Notes: a model not told the origin generated them from the letters alone. A DNA stretch of 64,000 nucleotides from Marinomonas fungiae (GCF_001418205.1 NZ_LIQF01000002.1:1-64000); one strand, 5' to 3'; shown: positions 52,343-61,885, counted from the first letter of the stretch. Numbers and translations: made by a program.

Positions 52343-54583
52343 ATGGTTTGGGTTAAACGTTTAGGTTTGTTGCTTGCGGCACTCGTAGTACTGATCGTAG
52401 CCGCCATTATTTATGTTGTGGTGTTTGTCGATCCTAATCAGTTCAAGGGTGAACTACAAAAAATTGCCAAGGAGAAAGCCAATGTCACCTTGCGAATGGA
52501 TGGCGATATTGCCTGGTCGATTTATCCGCAAATCGGTTTAAGCCTAGAGAACTTTGGTGTTGCATTAGGCTCAGATCCTGAGCTAATGAGTTTCTCTAAA
52601 GCGGAGTTTGGGGTGCAGTTGATGCCCCTGTTTCAACAACGCATCGCGGTGGATACCGTGCGCTTAGTGGATCTAAAGGCTAATTTGAAAGTGGATAAAA
52701 ACGGCCAACCTAATTGGCAAGTTCAAACCGCTGGTACGACAACGACCTCTGAAGCGCCTGCCACTGAAACTGGTGGTGATAATAGCTTTACCATCCCAGA
52801 CATTGCTTTAGATGAATTAGCGTTAGTGAATGCGCACATTATTTATGAAGATGAGCGAACTGGTATGCGCTCCGATGTGGTCTCTAATGTCACATTCAAT
52901 GACGTACGCTTAGACGAAGCTTGGCCGATGAAACTGGATGCCAAAATTACCCAGTCGAATCTAGATGGTTCTAACCCGATGACGGCCGATGTGGATTTTG
53001 GCGCAGACTTTACGCTATTTGCTGAGCGTCAAAGTGCATCCTTAGCAAATTTAGCGCTTAATGCTTCCGTTAGTGGGGCGTCGTTACCAGCATCACCTTT
53101 GAGTATGAAGATGAATGTGGCGCAACTAGACTTTGATTTGCCACAGGAAAATGCATCCCTTGAAGGTTTGAGTATCAATACCTTAGGCATGAATATCAAA
53201 GGCCAGATCAATGCTTTTCAAGTGCTAAGTGCGCCAGAATTTAATGCTGTGTTGGATGTGGCTGAGTTCTCTCCAAAAGAAGTGATGTCGAAACTTAACA
53301 TAGCATTGCCTGAGATGGCGGATGATTCGGTCTTGCAAAAAGCCAGTTTAAATATTGCTGCGGAAGGCTCAACGGATAGCATCAAAGCTCAGCCGATTTC
53401 GATTAACTTTGATGATACTTCTATCGAAGCCAATGCTTTGTTGAATCTATCTCCGCTTAACTGGGACATCGAAATTGCGGGTAAGAATCTCGATGTGGAC
53501 CGTTACTTGCCGCCTGTTTCAGAAACGGCAGCAAGTAACTCTACAGCAAGCTCGGGATCTAGCGCACAGCAAGCGAATGCGGCGGCGCAAGATTTGATCC
53601 CCGTAGACTTGGTTCGCTCCTTGAACGGTCATGTGGGCATTGCCTTTGATAATGTTAAAGTGAAGAACCTACAGCTGGATAAAGTTGAGTTGGATTCCAC
53701 TCAGACCAACGGCAAAGTGCGTATCGCACCAGCGCAAGTGACCTTGTATGACGGTGTTGCCAAGCTTCAGGCACAATTAGATGTGACGGGCAGTACACCC
53801 CGCATCAATGTCTCGCCAAGTATCGACAGCGTTGAGATTTTGCCATTGATGAAAGACTTTATGGCGCTGGAAAAAATTCGTGGTGCCACCAACCTAACGG
53901 GTGATCTAAGTACTCGTGGTAACCGTATCGATGACCTGATTGCCAACCTAAACGGTGACCTGTTAGTGAACATTAAAGATGGCGCTTTGATCGGCACTAA
54001 CTACACCAAAATGGTTTGTAAGGGGATCGCATTAATGCGTACTGAGACGCTGAATGAAGCGGCGTTCCACGCGGACACTCCGTTTGAGACCATGCGTATT
54101 CCGGCGAAAATTGTTAATGGGCAAGTGTCCACACCTGGTTTGCGAATGCAGTCGCTTACCTTAGGCGTCACCGGTGATGGTGTGATCTCATTACCGACCA
54201 ATAGTCTGGACTACAAAACCTATGTGTCTTTAGTGGGCAGTGGCTTAGATGCAAGCTGTGCAGTGAATGAAGATGTGGCGAATGTGCAGTTCCCAATTGT
54301 CTGTAAGGGGAATTTCATGGATGATGCGGCAGGCTTATGTCGACCAGATGTCAAAGGCTTTGTGAAGGCCTTTGCAGACAAAGAGCTAGACCAAGCGAAA
54401 GCCGCGGCCCAAGCTAAGCTGGATGCAGAAAAAGCCCGTGCACAGGAAAAACTTGATGCGGAGAAAGCTCGTGCTCAAGAAAAACTGGACGCAGAAAAAG
54501 CGCGTTTAGAGGAGAAGAAGGACGAGGCGAAGCAGGAGCTACAGGACAAGCTTAAAAGCAAACTCAATAATATATTTAATTAA
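52343..54583 (+). CDS. AsmA family protein with C-terminal charged repeats
   Basis: From ATG 52343 (GGGA eight bases upstream) the 746-residue product has one N-terminal membrane segment (residues 5-27) and the AsmA N-domain (VVVFVDPNQFKGELQKIAKEKANVTLRMDGDIAWSIYPQIGLSLENFGVAL). A long beta-rich periplasmic region and the AsmA_2 C-terminal domain follow (about residues 500-670). AsmA-like proteins act in envelope lipid transport. The end carries an 11-residue unit (AQEKLDAEKAR) repeated about three times plus a degenerate copy (54410-54516), a predicted charged helix. mutY follows nine bases downstream. Confidence 0.92.
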   Translation: MVWVKRLGLLLAALVVLIVAAIIYVVVFVDPNQFKGELQKIAKEKANVTLRMDGDIAWSIYPQIGLSLENFGVALGSDPELMSFSKAEFGVQLMPLFQQRIAVDTVRLVDLKANLKVDKNGQPNWQVQTAGTTTTSEAPATETGGDNSFTIPDIALDELALVNAHIIYEDERTGMRSDVVSNVTFNDVRLDEAWPMKLDAKITQSNLDGSNPMTADVDFGADFTLFAERQSASLANLALNASVSGASLPASPLSMKMNVAQLDFDLPQENASLEGLSINTLGMNIKGQINAFQVLSAPEFNAVLDVAEFSPKEVMSKLNIALPEMADDSVLQKASLNIAAEGSTDSIKAQPISINFDDTSIEANALLNLSPLNWDIEIAGKNLDVDRYLPPVSETAASNSTASSGSSAQQANAAAQDLIPVDLVRSLNGHVGIAFDNVKVKNLQLDKVELDSTQTNGKVRIAPAQVTLYDGVAKLQAQLDVTGSTPRINVSPSIDSVEILPLMKDFMALEKIRGATNLTGDLSTRGNRIDDLIANLNGDLLVNIKDGALIGTNYTKMVCKGIALMRTETLNEAAFHADTPFETMRIPAKIVNGQVSTPGLRMQSLTLGVTGDGVISLPTNSLDYKTYVSLVGSGLDASCAVNEDVANVQFPIVCKGNFMDDAAGLCRPDVKGFVKAFADKELDQAKAAAQAKLDAEKARAQEKLDAEKARAQEKLDAEKARLEEKKDEAKQELQDKLKSKLNNIFN

Positions 54584-54592
54584 CGGCAGTAA

Positions 54593-55657
54593 ATGATCCC
54601 GAAACAAAACTTTGCGCCCCGTGTGCTGGATTGGTTTGACCAGCACGGGCGCAAACACCTACCTTGGCAGCAAAACAAAACCCCTTATCGTGTTTGGATC
54701 TCTGAAATCATGTTACAGCAGACCCAAGTGACGACTGTTATTCCCTACTATGAGCGCTTTATGCAGTCCTTTCCGGATGTGTTTGCTCTCGCCAATGCAC
54801 CGCAAGACGACGTGTTGTCCCATTGGAGTGGTTTAGGGTATTACGCCCGTGCTCGTAATATGCATAAAGCAGCACAGAAACTGGTGGACGATTGGCAAGG
54901 GGAGTTTCCCCTAAGCCAAGAAGGTGTCTGTGAATTGCCCGGTATTGGTCGTTCCACAGCCGCAGCGATCTTATCAATTTCTCGCAATGAATCTTTGGCA
55001 ATTTTAGATGGCAATGTCAAACGAGTTCTCGCACGCTATCATGCGGTGCCCACTTGGCCTGGTGAGCGTAAAACCGAGGCGGCGATGTGGGAGCTGGCGG
55101 AAACTTATATGCCACAGGAACGCTGTGGTGATTACACGCAAGCAATGATGGACTTAGGGGCGACCCTCTGTACTCGCTCCAAGCCACGTTGTGGTGAGTG
55201 CCCACTGCAAGCAGATTGTGAAGGGTTTGCAACCGGCACGCCAACGGAGTTTCCAAAGTCAAAACCTAAGCAAGCTGCGAAGCCAGTTAAAGCGACGCAA
55301 ATGCTTGTGCTACGCGAAGGCAATCGGGTGTTGTTGGAAAAACGTCCAGCGACAGGTATCTGGGGGGGCTTGTGGAGCTTACCGGAAGTGGCGCAAGAAG
55401 AGGATATCGTGCAGGCCGCGGAGCAGCGTTTAGGTGTCAATGTAAACCATGTCATTAGCCTGTCACCGTTTCGTCATACCTTTAGTCACTATCATTTGGA
55501 CATATTGCCGTCTGAATTAGCGGTTGTGAGCACTCCTGTGGTAGCGGAGCAAACTAAGTATCAGTGGTTTGAGATGGAAAAAGCTTTGGCACTTGGTCTT
55601 CCTGCTCCGGTACGTACTTTGCTGGAAACCCATGAAGAAAGACGGCAGTTGATCTAA
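54593..55657 (+). CDS. mutY: A/G-specific adenine DNA glycosylase MutY
   Basis: A 354-residue glycosylase. Catalytic E38 (SEIMLQQTQ), the helix-hairpin-helix LPGIGRSTAAAI with D139 (ILDGNVKRV), and a 4Fe-4S cluster C193-x6-C200-x2-C203-x5-C209. A NUDIX-like domain recognising 8-oxoguanine spans about residues 235-345. It removes adenine mispaired with 8-oxoG. chrA stands between mutY and yggX, which are usually adjacent. Confidence 0.97.
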   Translation: MIPKQNFAPRVLDWFDQHGRKHLPWQQNKTPYRVWISEIMLQQTQVTTVIPYYERFMQSFPDVFALANAPQDDVLSHWSGLGYYARARNMHKAAQKLVDDWQGEFPLSQEGVCELPGIGRSTAAAILSISRNESLAILDGNVKRVLARYHAVPTWPGERKTEAAMWELAETYMPQERCGDYTQAMMDLGATLCTRSKPRCGECPLQADCEGFATGTPTEFPKSKPKQAAKPVKATQMLVLREGNRVLLEKRPATGIWGGLWSLPEVAQEEDIVQAAEQRLGVNVNHVISLSPFRHTFSHYHLDILPSELAVVSTPVVAEQTKYQWFEMEKALALGLPAPVRTLLETHEERRQLI

Positions 55658-55695
55658 GCCCTTGAACGGATGATCGAAGAGTAAAGGATAGGCGT

Positions 55696-56850
55696 ATGTT
55701 TCTGACGATTTTCTGGAAGTTTCTGTTATTAGGTTGTACCAGCTTTGGTGGCCCCGCAGCGCATATTGGCTACTTTAGAAAAGAGTTCGTAGAGCGTTTA
55801 GGGTGGGCATCGGAAACAGAATACGCTCAGTGGGTTGCGCTCAGTCAGATTATGCCTGGCCCTGGGTCTAGCCAAGTTGGCTTCGCTTTAGGGTACCATC
55901 GTGGCGGTATTGTCGGTGCTATTGCGGCGTTTATCGGGTTTACCTTACCGTCCGTTGTTTTGATGTGTGTGTTTGCCACGTTGGGCAGCCAGTTTTCTGA
56001 ATACAGTGCTTTTATTGGGATTCTGGGCGCATTAAAACTGATGGCGGTAGTGGTCATTCTGGATGCAATCTGGGGCATGGGGAGTTCTTTTTGCCAATCC
56101 TACCGTACTCGCCTGATTGCGATCCTTAGTATGCTTTTTATGCTGCTTTGGCCATTGGGTTTAGGTAGTTTGCTGCTGATTATCTTAGCCGGTGTCGCTG
56201 GTGCGCTATGGTTGGGCGAGACTCAGGGCAAAGTGTTTACGGGACGAATGTCTGCAAAGGTTGCTTATCTAGCGTTAGGCCTTTTCAGCATATTGTTTAT
56301 CGTCACTGCGCTGATTCATGGCAGTGGTTGGCTTGCTCTAGCAGCGGAGCTTTTTCAAGCAGGCAGTCTAGTGTTTGGTGGTGGTCATGTAGTATTGCCG
56401 CTGATGTCTGAGCAGTTAGCTGACTTGGTGTCGACAACAAATCTTTTAACAGGTTACGCGGCAGCACAGGCAGTCCCCGGTCCAATGTTTACCTTAGCGA
56501 GCTATCTCGGAGCAGTCTCAGCACCAGACGGACAAATGCTGGCTTGGGCGTTGTTGGCGACCTTGGCGATCTTTTTACCCGGCTTATTGTTAATGTTGGT
56601 GGGACAGCATTTCTGGCAAGGTCTGTCACATTATTCACGTTTACAAGGTGCCGTAGCCGCCATTAATGCTGCGGTAGTGGGCTTATTAATCGCCACTTTG
56701 TTGTTCCCTATTTTACCCAGTAGTGTGGGGAGTGTATGGCAAGCGCTTATCGTGGTTGTAGCGTTTGTTTGGTTACGTTGGCAGAAACCGGCAATTTGGC
56801 AACTAGTTGCTGTATTTGTGCTAGGTGGTTTGGTGACTGCGTTGTTCTAA
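55696..56850 (+). CDS. chrA: chromate transporter ChrA
   Basis: The 384-residue membrane protein has two CHR domains: the first with FGGPAAHIGYFRKEFVERLGW and MPGPGSSQVGFALGY, the second with SLVFGGGHVVLPLMSEQL and AVPGPMFTLASYLGA. Long-chain ChrA proteins expel chromate using membrane potential; some relatives carry other anions. AAAGGATAGGCGT precedes ATG 55696. No chrB or chrC is adjacent. It splits the conserved mutY-yggX pair, suggesting later insertion. Confidence 0.92.
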   Translation: MFLTIFWKFLLLGCTSFGGPAAHIGYFRKEFVERLGWASETEYAQWVALSQIMPGPGSSQVGFALGYHRGGIVGAIAAFIGFTLPSVVLMCVFATLGSQFSEYSAFIGILGALKLMAVVVILDAIWGMGSSFCQSYRTRLIAILSMLFMLLWPLGLGSLLLIILAGVAGALWLGETQGKVFTGRMSAKVAYLALGLFSILFIVTALIHGSGWLALAAELFQAGSLVFGGGHVVLPLMSEQLADLVSTTNLLTGYAAAQAVPGPMFTLASYLGAVSAPDGQMLAWALLATLAIFLPGLLLMLVGQHFWQGLSHYSRLQGAVAAINAAVVGLLIATLLFPILPSSVGSVWQALIVVVAFVWLRWQKPAIWQLVAVFVLGGLVTALF

Positions 56851-56915
56851 TGGCTTGAAACCTGTAACGTTGGCGCCATAAAGAACCTATACGAACGAAT
56901 TATTGAGAGATCAGC

Positions 56916-57200
56916 ATGGCGAACACTGTATTCTGTAAAAAATTCCAGAAAGAGATGGAAGGCTTAGAGCGCGCACCTCTTCCTGGTGCGAAAGGGCAAG
57001 AAATCCTAGAGAACGTTTCCAAGCAAGCGTGGCAAGAGTGGCAGGCGCTACAAACTATGATTATCAATGAGAAGCATCTGAATTTGATGCAACCTGACAC
57101 ACGTAAATACCTGTTAGAGCAAATGGATAAATTCTTCAACAATGAAGAAACGGATCGCCTGCAGGGCTATGTCGATCCAAACGATATTCAAGAGCTTTAA
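56916..57200 (+). CDS. yggX: oxidative damage protection / Fe(II)-trafficking protein YggX
   Basis: A 94-residue protein matching Ygg[27 protein letters not shown]...[41 protein letters not shown]. The single conserved cysteine C7 is present. It protects iron-sulfur clusters and works alongside MutY and glutathione functions. Ends at a strong terminator. Confidence 0.96.
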   Translation: MANTVFCKKFQKEMEGLERAPLPGAKGQEILENVSKQAWQEWQALQTMIINEKHLNLMQPDTRKYLLEQMDKFFNNEETDRLQGYVDPNDIQEL

Positions 57201-57220
57201 GCAACAGCTCTAATCTAGAT

Positions 57221-57263
57221 AAAAAAACGCCGCTAGCAGGTTGTATGCTAGCGGCGTTTTTTT
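57221..57263. terminator. yggX terminator
   Basis: ACGCCGCTAGCA (57227-57238) pairs with TGCTAGCGGCGT (57246-57257) across GGTTGTA, flanked by seven A and about seven T. Very strong; usable by the convergent fliL-like gene too. Confidence 0.92.
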
Positions 57264-57300
57264 GAATTCTCCCCGATCTAATCGGGTTCGTATGAGTAAG

Positions 57301-57726
57301 TTACTGCGTCACGAAACTGGCAAATAACACATCCATGACAGGCTCGGTGCCAGTCTCTTCTTTGAGTGCCGAGTTAATAGCGACTTTGGCTTCTTCACGG
57401 GTTTGCTCACGAGCAATCGCTCCGGTAACTTGCTCTTGAGTTCGAGCGCTTAAGAACATCACCACTGCATCACGGATTAGAGGCATGTTCGCTAAAATAA
57501 TACCTTCGCGAGCGCTATCTGTACGTAAGCTGATTTTGGTTTTTATGTAGTGTAAACGTGGACCTGAAGCGTTGTAGTTCACTATAAAATCAGGAGTTAA
57601 CTCAATATAACTTGGCACCACTGGGGCGGCTTCGTCTTCAGCAAACGCAGGATGGGCCAAAAAGGCCATTAAACAGGTTAACACGATTAATAAGCGCTGC
57701 TTGCCTAGCTGCGTGATGTGCTTCAT
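57301..57726 (-). CDS. FliL-like periplasmic protein
   Basis: A 141-residue protein with a probable cleavable signal (FLAHPAFAEDE, about residue 30) and a FliL-type domain (YIELTPDFIVNYNASGPRLHYIKTKISLRT...PLIRDAVVMFLSARTQEQV). FliL family proteins sit at the flagellar motor. This one is outside any flagellar cluster, and its leader looks like a secretion signal rather than a permanent anchor, so its role may differ. No partner gene is evident. Confidence 0.85.
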   Translation of the reverse strand: MKHITQLGKQRLLIVLTCLMAFLAHPAFAEDEAAPVVPSYIELTPDFIVNYNASGPRLHYIKTKISLRTDSAREGIILANMPLIRDAVVMFLSARTQEQVTGAIAREQTREEAKVAINSALKEETGTEPVMDVLFASFVTQ

Positions 57727-57870
57727 AGTTCCTCTCTCGAATTCACGTCATTACTCGTTATACTACTTTGCAACAAGTATCGATGCAGTAGTTCGTTGCA
57801 CTTTCTCTTTATTCTACTGTCTAGATTTTCACTGGTCACTGTTAAGTATCGATAAAAGGATCTTTTCTCT

Positions 57871-58362
57871 ATGGTTGCGCTGTTTACCGCTCGTCGTTTC
57901 CACCTCGTTGTTGCTTTTGTAGCGTTCGCGTTGTTAGGCGTGGCGTTTTACATGGAATATCAAATGGGCTTAGAGCCTTGTCCATTATGCATGCTGCAAC
58001 GCATTGCGTTCTTCTTGATCGGGGTCGTGTCGCTTATCTCTGCATGTGGGCGACAAGTTTCTTGGCATCGCAAATTGGCTTGGCCAATCATTGTTTTATC
58101 TTTGCTAGGGGCGGGCTTAGCAATACGACATCTATATTTGCAAAGCCTGCCTATGGATGAGCTGCCAGCATGTTTACCTGGTTTAAGCTACATGTTTGAA
58201 GTGTTCCCGTGGCAGGAAATCATGCAGGCCATGATTATGGGGACGGGGGAGTGCGGCGATGTGTTGTGGACTTTCCTTGGTCTGAGCATTCCGGGGTGGA
58301 CGTTAGTGGCGTTTGTTGTTATGGCTGTAGTGAATCTGGCCATTGCTTTGAAAACTAAATGA
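57871..58362 (+). CDS. dsbB: disulfide bond formation protein DsbB
   Basis: The 163-residue inner-membrane protein has four membrane helices and both redox pairs: C37-P-L-C40 and C101/C128 (LPACLPGL, GTGECGD). It reoxidises DsbA with quinones. Next to rsd, an association also found in Pseudomonas (dsbH/algQ region). Confidence 0.96.
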   Translation: MVALFTARRFHLVVAFVAFALLGVAFYMEYQMGLEPCPLCMLQRIAFFLIGVVSLISACGRQVSWHRKLAWPIIVLSLLGAGLAIRHLYLQSLPMDELPACLPGLSYMFEVFPWQEIMQAMIMGTGECGDVLWTFLGLSIPGWTLVAFVVMAVVNLAIALKTK

Positions 58363-58556
58363 CAAGCCCTTTTGATGTTGGTTACACAAAGGTTGTAGTT
58401 GTTAACAAAAGCTTCTTACCTCTGTCTTGCAGGGGCCGTTAGATCGGAATATGCTAAAAATGTATAACACGGGTAAAGCAAGTACACACGGATTGAATGG
58501 GTGCGCATTAACGCACTGACCACCATCAAAAGAAGAACGTAGTCAGGAGACATGTC

Positions 58557-59027
58557 ATGTTAGAACGTTGTAAAACTGCGCAAGAGCGATGGGGTGGGGT
58601 TCATGAAATCATTGACCGCTGGTTAAAGCATCGTAAGGCATTAGTGGAAGCCTTTGTTGCCTTACGTGAGGTTGGTGAATACACACCTACGGACACTCCA
58701 AAAGTACAGGTATTTTGTGAAATGCTAGTTGATTATGTATCTACTGGGCATTTTGAAGTTTATGAGCAATTAGCGCTCGAAGCGAAAGAGTTTCATGATG
58801 ATAGCGCGTTGGCATGTCTACACAAGCTGATGCCTGAGCTGTCTACCAATACTAGTATTGTGTTGGAATTCAATGATAAGTATGACTCCAAAGAGCACTG
58901 TAATAAGCAACTCACCGATCTACCATTTGCATTGCAGGCACTAGGCGTCTTAATGGAAGAACGATTTGCCTATGAGGATCAGCTCATTGAGGAACTGCAT
59001 GAGGCTCACAGCGAGCAAAGTGCTTAG
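58557..59027 (+). CDS. rsd: anti-RNA polymerase sigma-70 factor Rsd/AlgQ
   Basis: A 156-residue helical protein with the Rsd/AlgQ signature ERWGGVHEIIDRWLKHRKALVEAF near the N-terminus and QVFCEMLVDYVSTGHFEVYEQL in the middle. It binds sigma-70 region 4 and shifts RNA polymerase use in stationary phase. CAGGAGACATGTC precedes the ATG. Its end overlaps the next gene by 29 bases. Confidence 0.95.
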   Translation: MLERCKTAQERWGGVHEIIDRWLKHRKALVEAFVALREVGEYTPTDTPKVQVFCEMLVDYVSTGHFEVYEQLALEAKEFHDDSALACLHKLMPELSTNTSIVLEFNDKYDSKEHCNKQLTDLPFALQALGVLMEERFAYEDQLIEELHEAHSEQSA

Positions 59028-59988
59028 CCGTTTAATATTAGCAGTGGCATCCATTGCCCTGCTAAATGCGTGTTCGGCTGACGACCCAGTGACGACCAGC
59101 CCGATGGCGGTGCAAGGGTTATATTCGGCGGCATTAAGTGATAATGGCTCGGGATCTCTGATTGGCTCGATCCAGCATGGCGGCAGTTTTTGGAAGAATA
59201 CACCGTCACAGAGGCTCTATAACTGGAATCACGCAGCGGGCGAAGCAACGCCTCTGATTGCAGTCGATATCGACCCTAGTGGTGACTTTGCTGCTACGGG
59301 TGGCGCTCGTACCATGGTGCTTTGGAGTACCATAACGGGTCAGTCACTCGGGTTTTGGAATACCCCCGGTGATGTCAAATCTCTCAAACTGACTCGCAAT
59401 GGCGACTTTGCCTTAGTGGGTATGGATGATCAAACCGCACGTTATTTTGATATCAAGAATGGCGGTATCCGCCAAACCTTGCGCACAGGTGCGATTGTGC
59501 GCTCTGTAGATGTCACTCCTGATGGCCGATATGGTTTGACTGGCGATGATTTGTACCAAGTGATTCTTTGGGATTTAAACACTGGCGAAATCAAACAGCG
59601 CTGGCAGCTGGATAATAATGTCTCAACCGTCAAACTCTCTAATGATGGCGCCTATGTGTTTGCAGCGGCGCAATTGGGGGATGCTAAAGTGTGGTCTAGC
59701 TTAACTGGCGCCGAAGTCAGTCGTATTGATACTGGGGCATTGCAGTCGCGCAATGTCACCATTAGCCAAGCCGTCTTTTCTAACTCCAATCGCTTGCTGT
59801 TGCTAGGACAGCAGAATCGTAGAGTAAATCTTGTCGAAGTAATGAGTGGTAATGTCACGCGTTCTTGGGACATGCATCTTAAGGATACGCTACGGCCTAC
59901 TGGTGCTGCAGTCTTAGCGTTAGCTTTCGGTGCTGGCAATACCTACTACGCCATTGGCAGCAATGGTTACTTGAATGTCTTTCAATAA
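58999..59988 (+). CDS. WD40/beta-propeller lipoprotein
   Basis: ATG 58999 follows GAGGA at five bases and gives a 329-residue protein. It has a lipoprotein signal (LAVASIALLNACSADD; lipobox LLNAC). WD-like repeats follow, each with a G-D-F/A-(L/A)(T/V)G strand and a V-LW segment: AATGGARTMVLWST, ALVGMDDQTARYFD, GLTGDDLYQVILWDLNTGE, VFAAAQLGDAKVWS. The cell role is unknown; pseudomonad homologues lie near rsd/algQ. It starts inside rsd, so translation is probably coupled. Confidence 0.85.
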   Translation: MRLTASKVLSRLILAVASIALLNACSADDPVTTSPMAVQGLYSAALSDNGSGSLIGSIQHGGSFWKNTPSQRLYNWNHAAGEATPLIAVDIDPSGDFAATGGARTMVLWSTITGQSLGFWNTPGDVKSLKLTRNGDFALVGMDDQTARYFDIKNGGIRQTLRTGAIVRSVDVTPDGRYGLTGDDLYQVILWDLNTGEIKQRWQLDNNVSTVKLSNDGAYVFAAAQLGDAKVWSSLTGAEVSRIDTGALQSRNVTISQAVFSNSNRLLLLGQQNRRVNLVEVMSGNVTRSWDMHLKDTLRPTGAAVLALAFGAGNTYYAIGSNGYLNVFQ

Positions 59989-60002
59989 GTCTTGATTTCA
60001 CT

Positions 60003-60398
60003 ATGCACTTTTCTTCAATACAACGACGCTGGGGCGCAATTGCCTGCCTTCAAGCATTTATCTCTGTGGCTGCGGGGGCATTTGGTGCTCACGGTTTAAA
60101 ACATATGGTGGCGGCGCAAAATCTAGAATGGTGGCAAACCGCTTGCCAATATCTGATGTACCACAGTCTCGGAAGTGTTTTGGCCGTTCTGCTGGCCTCG
60201 ATCAGCGTCAAATTTCTTTGGTCTGCACGATTATTTACGTTTGGTAATCTATTGTTTGCGGGCTCATTGGCGGTGATGACGATGACCGATATTCGTGTAC
60301 TGGGTGCAGTGACACCGATTGGCGGTGTTTTGTATTTGGCTGGCTGGTTGATGATGCTGAAAAGCTTTTTGCAAAGCTCTAAGAATGTGGTGAATTAA
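60003..60398 (+). CDS. DUF423 membrane protein
   Basis: A 131-residue protein with four hydrophobic segments and the DUF423 signatures VAAGAFGAHGLK near the N-terminus, WWQTACQYLMYHSLGSVLA and the LFAGSLAVMTM...TPIGGVLYLAGW end. Function is unknown across the family (YgdD type). Follows the propeller gene by 14 bp. Confidence 0.9.
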   Translation: MHFSSIQRRWGAIACLQAFISVAAGAFGAHGLKHMVAAQNLEWWQTACQYLMYHSLGSVLAVLLASISVKFLWSARLFTFGNLLFAGSLAVMTMTDIRVLGAVTPIGGVLYLAGWLMMLKSFLQSSKNVVN

Positions 60399-60462
60399 CA
60401 GACATTTTTATTCGATTTTAGTACCATACGCGCCTAATTTTGAATTTGAGACTGGCAACTCC

Positions 60463-61176
60463 ATGCAAGACGAACAAAACCCAATAAATCCAGACGTGAA
60501 ACATCGCCGAATCCGCAGCTTCGTCGTACGAGGTGGTCGTATGACAGAAGGCCAACAGAAAGCCTACGACGCCAACTGGGACGTATATGGTTTGGAAGTT
60601 GCTGATGGCCGAATTTCCTACGAAGAAGTGTTTGGACGCACTGCTGAGGTGGTGCTTGAAGTAGGCTTTGGTATGGGCGCGTCCTTGGTTGAAATGGCCA
60701 AAAATGCTCCGGAAAAAGACTTCATCGGTATTGAAGTTCATCCGCCAGGTGTGGCCAAGTTGATGATGTTGGCACAAGAAGCGGGCATTAAAAACATTCG
60801 TGTTTACTGCCACGATGCGATTGAAGTAATGGCCGATTGCTTACCGCAGGGACAAGCTTCTACCTTCCAATTATTCTTTCCAGATCCTTGGCATAAGAAA
60901 AAGCACAATAAGCGCCGTATCGTACAGCCGTTGTTTGCTCAGCAGGTAGCGAACGTACTGAAAGCGGGTGGCAGCTTCCATATGGCGACCGACTGGGAAC
61001 CCTATGCAGAGCACATGATGGAAGTAATGGAAGTGCAAGAAAACTACGAAAATGCGGCTGGAAAAGGTAATTACCATCCACGTCCAGAGTGGCGTCCATT
61101 AACCAAGTTTGAACAGCGCGGTGAGCGTTTAGGGCATGGGGTTTGGGATCTGATTTACACTAAAGTAAGTCAATAA
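60463..61176 (+). CDS. trmB: tRNA (guanine-46-N7)-methyltransferase
   Basis: The 237-residue SAM methyltransferase shows RIRSFVVRGGRMTEGQQKAY at the N-terminus, SAM motif LEVGFGMGASLVEMA, FIGIEVHPPGV, and FFPDPWHKKKHNKRRIVQP, the TrmB active-site block, then TDWEPYAEHMMEVM. Makes m7G46 in tRNA. A bidirectional terminator follows. Confidence 0.97.
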   Translation: MQDEQNPINPDVKHRRIRSFVVRGGRMTEGQQKAYDANWDVYGLEVADGRISYEEVFGRTAEVVLEVGFGMGASLVEMAKNAPEKDFIGIEVHPPGVAKLMMLAQEAGIKNIRVYCHDAIEVMADCLPQGQASTFQLFFPDPWHKKKHNKRRIVQPLFAQQVANVLKAGGSFHMATDWEPYAEHMMEVMEVQENYENAAGKGNYHPRPEWRPLTKFEQRGERLGHGVWDLIYTKVSQ

Positions 61177-61198
61177 AACCCGCTTAATTAAATAAATA

Positions 61199-61233
61199 CC
61201 AAAAAAAACCGACGTTTAATCGTCGGTTTTTTT
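61199..61233. terminator. bidirectional terminator between trmB and the H-NS gene
   Basis: ACCGACG-TTTAAT-CGTCGGT with eight A before and seven T after, serving the convergent trmB and H-NS-type genes. Confidence 0.92.
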
Positions 61234-61249
61234 ATGATTGATCACACGA

Positions 61250-61651
61250 TTAAGCTTTGATTTCAGCGGACTCGCGTGAATTACCTGCATCGAAGTACTC
61301 TTGGAACGCTTTTGGTGTGCGGCCACGACCACTCCACTCAACCGTTTCACCATTCCATTCGATACGGTATTTTGGCAGTACAGTTTTACCTTTAGTTGGG
61401 TTTGAACGAACACCGCTTAGAGCTGCGATCTCTTCTAGCGTTAAACCACTGGCTTCAATCATTTTCGCGATATCTGAAGCTTGACGAGCTTTCTCTTCAA
61501 TCGCTGCTTGGCGAGCCTGTTCGTCTTCTTGCATTTTAACCAGGGCATTGTTTAAACCTTCGATTAGGTTTTCTAGTTGTGCGATGGTTAGGTCTTTTGC
61601 CGCGGCACGTGCTTTGGCTTTGTTTCCTGCTAGCTCTGCTAGTAAGCTCAT
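61250..61651 (-). CDS. H-NS family nucleoid protein
   Basis: The 133-residue protein has an N-terminal helical oligomerisation region (about residues 1-70, charged and rich in A, E, K) and a C-terminal H-NS DNA-binding domain. That domain contains KTVLPKYRIEWNGETVEWSGRGRTPKAFQ, with the core binding loop around SGRGRTP. H-NS-type proteins bind curved AT-rich DNA and silence acquired genes, which makes it a plausible silencer of the AT-rich cassette genes at the left of this window. The AT-rich 230-bp gap upstream is divergent with tex. Confidence 0.9.
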   Translation of the reverse strand: MSLLAELAGNKAKARAAAKDLTIAQLENLIEGLNNALVKMQEDEQARQAAIEEKARQASDIAKMIEASGLTLEEIAALSGVRSNPTKGKTVLPKYRIEWNGETVEWSGRGRTPKAFQEYFDAGNSRESAEIKA

Positions 61652-61885
61652 GATTTCCCCTAATTATCTGAAACGCATTTAATTAACGCGAACACAGAAC
61701 AGAAATCCATCCAAAACTGTGTTTCTCTTTGTTTACCTAAACAGGTAAGCTTAATTCCAAAAACTTACCCAAACTCTGAATGACTAAGAATAGCATTCAT
61801 TTAACTAATTTAAATCAGTGCGGATCAAAAATTTAATAAAAACCCTCTTTATAAGCAAAATTATCTTAAGCTTTTAGTAAATATT

